Assembly: GCA_013375355.1 (NCBI GenBank)
Contig: JABXJV010000429.1
Location: 1-13,651 of the forward strand
Length of the DNA: 13,651 nucleotides
Source: Candidatus Helarchaeota archaeon
GTDB lineage: Archaea > Asgardarchaeota > Lokiarchaeia > Helarchaeales > JABXJV01
Reading direction: 5' to 3'
In this document: positions 6,301 through 11,960 of the stretch, piece after piece
Position numbering within the stretch: the stretch's first letter is position 1
How the letters are laid out: each line of letters starts with the position of its first letter
The notes under the pieces: model-generated
The model's database searches: none
Seen by the model: only the letters and a program-made list of their open reading frames with translations
What the model was told of the DNA's origin: nothing
Made by a program: the position numbers and the translations under genes

Positions 6301-6585
6301 TTATTTGATCTTGAATATTTTCTTAGCTTTTTCTTCGTTTAGCCCTCCGATACCGAAAATTTCTTTATGTAAAAATTCTCCATCAAGACTGATCACAGGA
6401 GTTGTGACAAGACACTGTTTGTCATCACAAAAATTCTTAAGAATATAATCATAAGTTAATAATTCTCCAATTACTAACTCGTCCTCAATTTTCTTTTCTA
6501 GGTAAAAGACCTTATATTTGTCTAGAAATGAAAGTAATACTTCACACTTGGGGCATTTTTCTTTTGTGTAAATTATAATATCCAT
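6301..6585 (-). CDS. Glutaredoxin-like CPKC protein (first of a tandem pair)
   Basis: The paralogue of the downstream gene, also 94 residues when started at the ATG at 6585. It has CPKC (11-14) after strand IIIYTKE, a second pair FCDDKQC (Cys53, Cys58), the cis-proline segment TTPVISLDG (about 61-69), and an almost invariant C-terminal helix (LNEEKAKKIFKI). An in-frame ATG four codons earlier (6597) is less likely: its own second and third codons supply the GGTG ribosome site (6592-6595) for the 6585 start, and the paralogue begins at the same relative place. The reading is a tandem duplication with divergence. Known glutaredoxin-like and small redox proteins use CPxC for dithiol exchange; the additional pair with four residues between its cysteines is not part of the standard family. 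Confidence 0.82.
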   Translation of the reverse strand: MDIIIYTKEKCPKCEVLLSFLDKYKVFYLEKKIEDELVIGELLTYDYILKNFCDDKQCLVTTPVISLDGEFLHKEIFGIGGLNEEKAKKIFKIK

Positions 6586-6716
6586 TATTAACACCATTTT
6601 ATAAAAGTTTTTATTTTTTTATTATGTATTCTATTCGAATTACGCAAAATATTTCTCAAATTCTTTACATTAACCTTAAGTGTATATTTTAAACTATATC
6701 TAATTAAAAAATATGT

Positions 6717-6737
6717 TAAATATTAATTTAATATTTA
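6717..6737. promoter_or_regulatory. 21-base palindrome upstream of the CCG protein gene
   Basis: TAAATATTAA-T-TTAATATTTA has perfect 10-base arms around one base. It ends six bases before the GGTGA ribosome site of the plus-strand CCG gene and sits in the divergent region shared with the glutaredoxin-like pair (6586-6755). It may be an operator, or simply AT-rich promoter sequence. Confidence 0.35.
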
Positions 6738-6743
6738 TTAATT

Positions 6744-6748
6744 GGTGA
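6744..6748 (+). promoter_or_regulatory. Ribosome binding site GGTGA that fixes a TTG start
   Basis: GGTGA lies seven bases upstream of the TTG at 6756. It matches the archaeal 16S 3'-end complement and makes TTG the convincing start of the CCG-domain protein. Confidence 0.7.
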
Positions 6749-6755
6749 AAGAAAT

Positions 6756-7775
6756 TTGGATCCCCAATCAAAAGATTTACCAGAAATAGATTTTAAAAGA
6801 TATAAAAAAATTGAAGAACGTGAAATCTGTCCAACCAAAGAGGTTGATGAAGCGCATTTTATAGAACCTGATTTGGCTTGGTTTTTACATCTATTTCAAT
6901 TTCTATTTAACCCTAACCCAAAATTTTTTGTTGAAATTTTTAACTGTGTTCATTGTAACTCTTGTGACACCTCGAATAGTAGATATTATTTAAAAAGAAA
7001 ATTACATAATTCGGGATTTAAATCAAATTACACCGAAATTATGATAGAATCTTTTAAACAATTTGATACTCCATTTAATCAATCGGATTATAGATTGACA
7101 ATTCCTGATAATGTGCCTAAAAAAAGCGAAAATTTGCTATTTATGGGATGTTTGAGTACAATAAAAGTTCCGAAATTTACTTTGAATGCCATAAATTATA
7201 TGTTAGGTAAAAAACATCATTTCACGATATTAGAACGAGAAGTATGTTGTGGAATACCTCTCTTTGATAGTGGTGAAAGTGAGATTTTAAGTGAATTAAT
7301 GAAAAAAAATGTAAAAATATTCAATTCAAGTAATTATAAAAAGATTGTTTGTGTCTGTCCAGCTTGTTATGATGTATTTAATACACAATATGATGGAATT
7401 AAAGCAGAAGTTGTTTTTATTTCGGATTATTTAGAACCTTTGAAAAATAAAAGAAACGAGACATTAAGTATTCAGCATTTATGTCAATTAGAAAATCGGG
7501 GAAGAAAAGATGTAAGGGTGCATGTTGATAAGGTCCTAAAAGATAGTGGTTTTAAAATTATGGAAAATGAAAAACATTGGTGCTGCGGCGGGGGAATGGG
7601 TATGATGCATATTGTGGATACGATAGAACAGATTACAAGAATTAGAGTTAATGATTTTCATGGAGATATATTAACAACCTATTGTCCAAGTTGTTATCAT
7701 GTTCTAAAATTATTTTCAAGACGGGAAAAAATCAAACCAAAATTAATTGATACATTCAAACTCTTAACAGAATAA
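6756..7775 (+). CDS. Cysteine-rich (CCG) domain protein, HdrB/HdrD/GlpC-like
   Basis: A 339-residue protein with two CCG domains, the module that binds non-cubane [4Fe-4S] clusters in heterodisulfide reductase HdrB/HdrD and related subunits. Domain 1: MGC (Cys132), CCG (164-166), CPAC (201-204, preceded by Cys199). Domain 2: Cys243 (HLC), CCGGGMG (276-282), CPSC (310-313). Near the N-terminus is CVHCNSC (Cys64, 67, 70), resembling a ferredoxin site but lacking the fourth CP cysteine of HdrC/GlpC. It is soluble, with no membrane segment. Start: TTG with GGTGA seven bases upstream. It converges with the CPHC protein (12-base gap). Likely role: electron transfer to or from a disulfide, quinone or flavoprotein partner. 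No HdrA or HdrC gene is present in the window, so heterodisulfide reductase activity should not be assumed. Confidence 0.87.
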   Translation: MDPQSKDLPEIDFKRYKKIEEREICPTKEVDEAHFIEPDLAWFLHLFQFLFNPNPKFFVEIFNCVHCNSCDTSNSRYYLKRKLHNSGFKSNYTEIMIESFKQFDTPFNQSDYRLTIPDNVPKKSENLLFMGCLSTIKVPKFTLNAINYMLGKKHHFTILEREVCCGIPLFDSGESEILSELMKKNVKIFNSSNYKKIVCVCPACYDVFNTQYDGIKAEVVFISDYLEPLKNKRNETLSIQHLCQLENRGRKDVRVHVDKVLKDSGFKIMENEKHWCCGGGMGMMHIVDTIEQITRIRVNDFHGDILTTYCPSCYHVLKLFSRREKIKPKLIDTFKLLTE

Positions 7776-7787
7776 AATTTATTTGTT

Positions 7788-8141
7788 TTACGAATAAATC
7801 ATGTTAATTCTTTGTTGATATTTTCTTCTATTTATTTTAGCCCTATTGATTGCCTCTTCATCAAGATTTTTTTCAATTTCATTAAATATATCTGATTCTT
7901 TTTGGGGTTCTCCTTGAAATTTGAGTTCACCGTTCATAAATATAGTTGGAGTACCAGTTACATTATTCAATTGGGCTAACATTTGTCCATTTTTCGTAGT
8001 AATGTTGATATCTATGATTTCTATATCATCTTTATAAATTTTTTTAGCATTTCTAAGCATTCTTGAAGCAACTGGGCAATGTGGACAAGTAGGAGATTCA
8101 AAAAATTCGATTCTTACTTTTTTAGATTCTTTTTCTGGCAT
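7788..8141 (-). CDS. Thioredoxin/glutaredoxin-fold protein with CPHC active site
   Basis: A 117-residue protein. After a charged N-terminus comes strand VRIEFFES, then SPTCPHCP (Cys19 and Cys22), a helix, a second strand (IEIIDINI, about 40-47) and the cis-proline loop GTPTIFMNG (63-71), all in thioredoxin-fold order. CPHC is the DsbA/redoxin-type dithiol motif, which usually gives a more oxidising centre than CGPC. There is no signal peptide, so it acts in the cytoplasm. The C-terminal about 25 residues are basic and helical (NRAKINRRKYQQR), an extension beyond the fold. It lies 76 bases downstream of the acidic rubredoxin with a T-tract between them, so it probably has its own promoter. The ATG has a modest ribosome site (GTGGAT). 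Confidence 0.85.
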   Translation of the reverse strand: MPEKESKKVRIEFFESPTCPHCPVASRMLRNAKKIYKDDIEIIDINITTKNGQMLAQLNNVTGTPTIFMNGELKFQGEPQKESDIFNEIEKNLDEEAINRAKINRRKYQQRINMIYS

Positions 8142-8203
8142 TTAAATCCACATTAATATTATTTTGTTATATTAAAAAACCCATATCTTTTTTAATACTA
8201 TTT

Positions 8204-8211
8204 AAAAAAAA
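8204..8211 (-). terminator. T-tract terminator after the acidic rubredoxin
   Basis: Eight A residues, read as T on the minus strand, start 7 bases beyond the rubredoxin stop. An archaeal oligo-T terminator is the natural reading. It would separate the rubredoxin transcript from the downstream CPHC gene. Confidence 0.5.
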
Positions 8212-8217
8212 GAGATT

Positions 8218-8334
8218 TTAAATTTCCTCAAATGCATCACGAGGAGCTCCACATTCTGGGCACTCTTCTGGGGGACAGTCAGGTAATTCACCTTTGCATT
8301 CCCATCCACAAACAGTGCATCTCCATTTAGCCAT
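8218..8334 (-). CDS. Acidic mini-rubredoxin with six cysteines (38 residues)
   Basis: A 38-residue electron-transfer protein. It begins MAKWRCTVCG and carries the second knuckle CPECG, so Cys6, Cys9, Cys25 and Cys28 should bind one iron. It is shorter than classical rubredoxins (about 52 residues) and resembles the C-terminal rubredoxin domain of rubrerythrin as a separate protein. Two additional cysteines, Cys13 and Cys20, are shared with the second rubredoxin at 10929. Net charge is about -5. The ATG has a near-perfect Shine-Dalgarno, GGAGGT (8341-8346 on the minus strand), six bases away. It lies 83 bases downstream of the acyl-CoA dehydrogenase on the same strand, with a candidate promoter in the gap, so it may be expressed both with the operon and alone. 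Likely partner: the flavoprotein at 9577-10794. Confidence 0.9.
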   Translation of the reverse strand: MAKWRCTVCGWECKGELPDCPPEECPECGAPRDAFEEI

Positions 8335-8368
8335 TATATTACCTCCAATATTTGAATTCTAATATCAG

Positions 8369-8382
8369 ATTATTTAAATAAT
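8369..8382 (-). promoter_or_regulatory. Palindromic TATA-like element upstream of the acidic rubredoxin
   Basis: ATTATTTAAATAAT is a perfect 14-base palindrome centred 41 bases before the rubredoxin ATG. As a TATA box it would give initiation near 8349 and a leader of about 15 bases carrying the GGAGGT site, which is consistent spacing. The alternative is a regulator site in the operon. Confidence 0.4.
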
Positions 8383-8417
8383 GTTTTTTTATTTTTTAAG
8401 ACCTTCTATGACCGTTT

Positions 8418-9572
8418 TTAAGGATTATAAATACCATTTAAAGCATTGTTTCCAATAATAATTTCTTGAATCTGAGAAGTACCTTCGTAAATTTCAAGGA
8501 TTTTCGCATCTCGGTATAGTTTTTCAACTGGATTGTTACTCAAAAATCCACGACCCCCCCAAATCTGAATAACTTCTCTAGCTGCATCGGATGCTACTTT
8601 ACTGCCTAGTAGTTTTGCACAACTCGATAATGTTCTGTCAGGTTTGCCATTATCAATGGCTACAGACGCTTTATAGGTCAGCAGTTTCGCAGCCTCAATC
8701 CCAACAACCATATCTGCAATTAATTTCTGAATAAGTTGAAAATTCTTTATTGGAGTAGTAAATGCTTTTCTTTCATTAGCATATTTTATGCTATATTTTA
8801 AGGCTGCACGTGCAAGTCCAATTCCAAATGCCCCAATTGCGGGACGAGAGGCGTTAAAAGTGTCCATTGCTATTTGAAATCCTTCACCTTCGCTACCTAA
8901 CATATTTTCAATTGGTACCTCGACATCCTTGAAATTGATTGCACATGTAGGTGAGACCCTTAATCCCAATTTTTTCATTGGTGGAGGAACCTTAACCCCG
9001 GTCCAATCTTTTTCAACAATAAACGCAGTTAAATGCTTTTTTTTCCATCTATCTTCTCCAGTTTTTGTAAAAACTACAAAATAATCAGATACACTAGCAT
9101 TAGTTATCCAAAATTTTGATCCATTAATAATGTATTTATCACCTTTTTTTTCTGCTTTACATTGAATTCCTGCAGCATCCGAACCTGCAACGTACTCACT
9201 GAGTGCAAATGCTACGAATTTAAGTTTTTCAGTTAAAGGTCGTAAATATTTCTCTTTTTGCTCCTTATTTCCAGCTAGTATTATTGGTTCAAATCCTAAA
9301 GAATTAACATTCATAGAAGTAGCTAAACCCACACAACCTATTGCAACTTCTTCGATAACAATAACTTCATCTAAAAGACCAAGCCCTTTTCCGCCATATT
9401 CGCTTGGAATTCTAACATTCATTATGCCCAGATCAAATGCTTTTTGCATTATTTCCCATGGAAATTCTTCTTTTCTATCATATTGCGCAATATTCGGAAT
9501 AACTTCTTCATCTACAAAGTTTTTAACTTTTTCCTTTAATTTTAATTGCTCTTCTGTAAATTCAAAATCCAT
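8418..9572 (-). CDS. Acyl-CoA dehydrogenase
   Basis: An FAD enzyme that oxidises an acyl-CoA to the trans-2-enoyl-CoA; the chain-length or branched substrate is not decidable. At 384 residues it is of normal length. It has an N-terminal helical domain (MDFEFTEEQLKLKEKVKNFV), the signature AFALSE..AGSDAAG (121-135), the FAD/substrate block KFWITNAS (153-160), the ERKAF...FQ segment (267-279), and the C-terminal catalytic Glu363 in IYEGTSQIQ. The usual Pro after the signature Glu is replaced (SEYVAGSD). The ATG lies four bases after the stop of the upstream flavoprotein, and its Shine-Dalgarno (GGGAG) overlaps that stop, so translation is probably coupled. Family members normally pass electrons to ETF; none is in the window. 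A reductive or rubredoxin-linked mode is possible but unproven. Confidence 0.94.
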   Translation of the reverse strand: MDFEFTEEQLKLKEKVKNFVDEEVIPNIAQYDRKEEFPWEIMQKAFDLGIMNVRIPSEYGGKGLGLLDEVIVIEEVAIGCVGLATSMNVNSLGFEPIILAGNKEQKEKYLRPLTEKLKFVAFALSEYVAGSDAAGIQCKAEKKGDKYIINGSKFWITNASVSDYFVVFTKTGEDRWKKKHLTAFIVEKDWTGVKVPPPMKKLGLRVSPTCAINFKDVEVPIENMLGSEGEGFQIAMDTFNASRPAIGAFGIGLARAALKYSIKYANERKAFTTPIKNFQLIQKLIADMVVGIEAAKLLTYKASVAIDNGKPDRTLSSCAKLLGSKVASDAAREVIQIWGGRGFLSNNPVEKLYRDAKILEIYEGTSQIQEIIIGNNALNGIYNP

Positions 9573-9576
9573 TAGA

Positions 9577-10794
9577 TTAACTCCCGAGGTATTTTTCTAA
9601 ATTAAAATCATCTTTAAGAATTTCATCCTTAAACTTAGATACAGAAAGTTTTGATTTAATCATTTTCTTAATAGTCAATTGGTTAGTCCTATCCCCCAAA
9701 AGTATTGCCCCAACCACTTTATTATCTTGAATTACGATTTTTTTATAAATTCTTTTTTCTCTATCAATAAATCTAATTTCATCACTTGAACTATCTTTCA
9801 ATAATTCTGGGGTTACCTTTCCCATAGAAGTTAAATCAATTCCAACGATTTTTAAAGTATTAGAAGGTATTATTTCTTCATATTCTACTTTTTTACCAAT
9901 AATGTTTAAGGCTGCAATTTTTGATTGTTCATAAGCTACAGGGACGATGCCCCAGACTCTTCCATTAAATTCTGCACAATCCCCCGCAGCATAAATATCC
10001 TCGATATTCGTCATCATATATTCATTTACAATTATTCCTCGATCAACTTTTATACCTGCTTCCTTCGCAAGTTGAATATTTGGTTTAACTCCAACAGAAA
10101 ATATTATCATATCCGCATTTGATTTACGTCCATCTGCCAATTTGATAGTTAATTCTTTGTCTCCAATAATTTCTTTTGTATTTGCATTTAAAATGACTTT
10201 AATATTAAAATCTTCGAGAATTTGCTGTAAAATTTCAGCACCTTCGGTGTCTAATTGTCTTGGCAGTAAACGTGGGAAATATTCACAAACTTTAACATCT
10301 AAATTTAAATCAGCTAGACCTTTGGCCGTTTCCAACCCCAAGAGACCCCCACCTATCACAATTGCAGATTTGTTATCCTTTGCATCATCTATTATATGTT
10401 TTGCATCATCCAAAGTTTTTAATGTGAATACTCCTTCTTTATCTATGCCAGGAATAGGTAAAATATTACTCTTACTTCCAATAGCTAATAACAATTTGTC
10501 ATAAGTCGTCTCTTTACCATTATTAAAGTGTATAATTTTTTTTTCTGGTAAAATCTTTGTTGCTCTAAAATTCCTATTAAATTTAATATTTCGAACGGAA
10601 TACCATTCGTGGTCACAAGTAGTTAATTCGTGTTCTTTACATCTTCCACAGATAAATGCTGGCAATTTTATTCTAGTATAACTGTAATATTGTTCTTCTG
10701 TATAAATTTCAACTTCAGTCTCAGGACTTTCTTTCTTTATTACATCTCCTGCGTTAGATCCTGCTATATTACCACCTAAAATTACTACTCTCAT
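9577..10794 (-). CDS. NAD(P)H-dependent FAD oxidoreductase, rubredoxin-reductase/NirB-N-like
   Basis: A 405-residue pyridine-nucleotide-disulfide-oxidoreductase-type flavoprotein without the redox-active CxxxxC disulfide. It has the FAD dinucleotide fold LGGNIAG (6-12), ATG-type segment LLLAIGS (101-107), NAD(P)H fold IGGGLLGLETA (147-157) with Glu171 at the end of the second strand (favouring NADH), the EYFPRLLPRQLD segment (171-182), SVGVKPN (233-239), and the second FAD motif YAAGDCAEF (268-276). About 100 C-terminal residues follow. Neighbouring rubredoxins on both sides suggest NADH:rubredoxin oxidoreductase activity; nitrite-reductase-like or ferredoxin-reductase roles remain open. An insert carries Cys49, Cys52 and Cys60 (ICGRCKEHELTTC). 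The ATG follows GGGGT. It leads the operon with the acyl-CoA dehydrogenase. Confidence 0.9.
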   Translation of the reverse strand: MRVVILGGNIAGSNAGDVIKKESPETEVEIYTEEQYYSYTRIKLPAFICGRCKEHELTTCDHEWYSVRNIKFNRNFRATKILPEKKIIHFNNGKETTYDKLLLAIGSKSNILPIPGIDKEGVFTLKTLDDAKHIIDDAKDNKSAIVIGGGLLGLETAKGLADLNLDVKVCEYFPRLLPRQLDTEGAEILQQILEDFNIKVILNANTKEIIGDKELTIKLADGRKSNADMIIFSVGVKPNIQLAKEAGIKVDRGIIVNEYMMTNIEDIYAAGDCAEFNGRVWGIVPVAYEQSKIAALNIIGKKVEYEEIIPSNTLKIVGIDLTSMGKVTPELLKDSSSDEIRFIDREKRIYKKIVIQDNKVVGAILLGDRTNQLTIKKMIKSKLSVSKFKDEILKDDFNLEKYLGS

Positions 10795-10831
10795 AGTTTT
10801 CTACCCCTAATAATTAGTAATTCAAATAGTG

Positions 10832-10867
10832 CTTAATAAACAAAAATTTTTTGATGTTTATATTAAG
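10832..10867. promoter_or_regulatory. Imperfect inverted repeat in the flavoprotein/rubredoxin divergent promoter
   Basis: Perfect arms ATAAACA (10836-10842) and TGTTTAT (10855-10861) extend outward as CTTA (10832-10835) and TAAG (10864-10867) with a two-base offset. The centre is an A-tract/T-tract (AAAAATTTTT, 10842-10851), likely bent DNA. It lies in the 134-base gap between the minus-strand flavoprotein and the plus-strand rubredoxin, well placed to control both. Confidence 0.4.
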
Positions 10868-10928
10868 TATTAAAACAAAGAGTAAACCTTTTTAAAATAA
10901 ATTCTTTAAAAACTTGGAGATTATTAAA

Positions 10929-11048
10929 ATGGCAAAATGGCGGTGTTTAGTTTGTGGTTGGATATGTGAGGGAAGTCAACCTAAATGTCCACCAGCGAAA
11001 TGTCCAAAATGCGGAGCACCTACCTCTAAATTTAAACAAATTTCATAG
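10929..11048 (+). CDS. Basic mini-rubredoxin with six cysteines (39 residues)
   Basis: A 39-residue rubredoxin-type protein, 24 of 38 positions identical to the one at 8218-8334. It has MAKWRCLVCGW at the N-terminus and CPKCGAP as the second knuckle; iron ligands are Cys6, Cys9, Cys25 and Cys28, with additional Cys13 and Cys20 at the same places as in the paralogue. Its net charge is about +6, against about -5 for the other, with Lys at 19, 24, 27, 34 and 36. The ATG has GGAG nine bases upstream (10916-10919). It is divergent from the putative rubredoxin reductase, with a possible shared operator, and 38 bases upstream of the GyrI-like gene on the same strand, which may be cotranscribed. It is too short for many automatic gene callers. 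Confidence 0.9.
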   Translation: MAKWRCLVCGWICEGSQPKCPPAKCPKCGAPTSKFKQIS

Positions 11049-11086
11049 AATTAATCATTTTTTATAATTTTTATTAAATTGAATAG

Positions 11087-11845
11087 ATGAGAAAAATGCC
11101 AAAAAAAGTTAAAAAATCAAAGAAAATAAAGAAGAAGCCAAAAAAGCAAAAAATTAAAAAAGTTTCTAAAAAAATAAAGAAGATAAAAAAAGCAAAAAAG
11201 TTTAATGTCAAAGTGGTTAAAGAAAAACTAGTCCCCTTTGAACCTATTATTTCTGAAATGGAAAATCAGTACATGGTTGTGGTTACAACTCCACCGGGAC
11301 AACCGACAGATACTCTTCCTAAAGTTATACCTGCTTTATATGGAACGATGATGGGAATTAAGATGAGTTACCCAAAAAGCCAAAGGGGTGGATTTGGTGG
11401 TTTTGAAATATATGGACGTTGGCCTAATGCACATTTAGTCCCTAAAGATGAATGGGTGTCAGAATTAGGATTGAAGGTTGATAAAACAGCTGAGGAGTTT
11501 TTTAATACACATAAGGACGTTAGAGAAAAAATTTTAAAGAAACGCGAGGAAAATGCTCCATGTGTTGAAGTACGTTTTGAAAAATGGGATTATGGAACGG
11601 TAGGTATAATATTACATATTGGATCATTTTCTGAAGAAGGTCCAACTGTAAAAAGACTTCATAATCATATTGTAAATTCTGGCTATGTTTTTAATGGTGT
11701 ACACGAAGAAGTTTATTTATCAGATCCAAGAAGAACAAAGGAAGAGAGTTTAAAGACAGTTATTCTCTACCCAATAAGAAAAGGAACTGATGATGAAGTA
11801 GTAAAATTCAAAAAAGAACTTGAAGAACATCAAATTAACTTTTAA
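11087..11845 (+). CDS. GyrI-like small-molecule-binding protein with poly-lysine N-terminal tail
   Basis: A 252-residue protein in two parts. Residues 1-40 contain 23 lysines in short clusters (MRKMPKKVKKSKKIKKKPKK), probably disordered and able to bind nucleic acid or acidic surfaces. Residues about 60-232 match the GyrI-like (SHS2-type) ligand-binding domain seen after AraC regulators and in free-standing proteins: PALYGTMMGIK (82-92), EVRFEKWDYGTVGIILHIGSF in part (161-181), the GPTVKRLHNHI helix (185-195), the EEVYLSDPRRT block (207-217) and closing LKTVILYPIRK (222-232). Free-standing members have been linked to hydrolysis or binding of small hydrophobic compounds; the ligand here is unknown. 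No helix-turn-helix is present. ATG at 11087 or the in-frame ATG at 11096; neither has a clear Shine-Dalgarno. It follows the basic rubredoxin by 38 bases. Confidence 0.82.
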   Translation: MRKMPKKVKKSKKIKKKPKKQKIKKVSKKIKKIKKAKKFNVKVVKEKLVPFEPIISEMENQYMVVVTTPPGQPTDTLPKVIPALYGTMMGIKMSYPKSQRGGFGGFEIYGRWPNAHLVPKDEWVSELGLKVDKTAEEFFNTHKDVREKILKKREENAPCVEVRFEKWDYGTVGIILHIGSFSEEGPTVKRLHNHIVNSGYVFNGVHEEVYLSDPRRTKEESLKTVILYPIRKGTDDEVVKFKKELEEHQINF

Positions 11846-11854
11846 GATATTTAT

Positions 11855-11944
11855 TTATTTTTTCATTCCCTTACCTTTAGCATCATTAAAAAGTTTTATC
11901 ATCTGTTCTGATCTTTTTTTGATTTTTTCTTCATCTTCTAGCAT
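11855..11944 (-). CDS. Possible 29-residue peptide gene behind the dehydrogenase
   Basis: A short frame begins at an ATG (11944-11942), 16 bases after the dehydrogenase stop, with AAGGAT about six bases upstream as a fair Shine-Dalgarno. It encodes 29 residues (MLEDEEKIKKRSEQMIKLFN, then DAKGKGMKK), strongly charged and likely one amphipathic helix with a basic end. It fills most of the gap between two convergent genes and ends nine bases from the GyrI-like stop. Context supports it as a last operon member, but a frame of this length can arise by chance. No family is recognised. Confidence 0.4.
   Translation of the reverse strand: MLEDEEKIKKRSEQMIKLFNDAKGKGMKK
11858..11863 (+). terminator. 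Weak T-tract after the GyrI-like gene
   Basis: Six T residues start 12 bases after the stop, preceded by two TTTA units. It is a short but plausible archaeal terminator, and it overlaps the end of the small minus-strand ORF. Confidence 0.3.
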
Positions 11945-11960
11945 AAAAAAATCCTTCCAT

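Noticed and set aside
5983..6585. Direct repeats or recent duplication at DNA level for the tandem glutaredoxin-like genes
   Set aside because: The proteins share about 45% identity, so the duplication is old, and no long DNA repeat remains.
6756..7775. Genuine heterodisulfide reductase operon
   Set aside because: Only a CCG-type protein is present; HdrA, HdrC and hydrogenase genes are absent, so a methanogen-type assignment is not supported.
10142..10504. 120-codon plus-strand frame (and 65 codons at 9925) opposite the flavoprotein
   Set aside because: Both are antisense to a protein with clear FAD and NAD motifs and show no coding features of their own.
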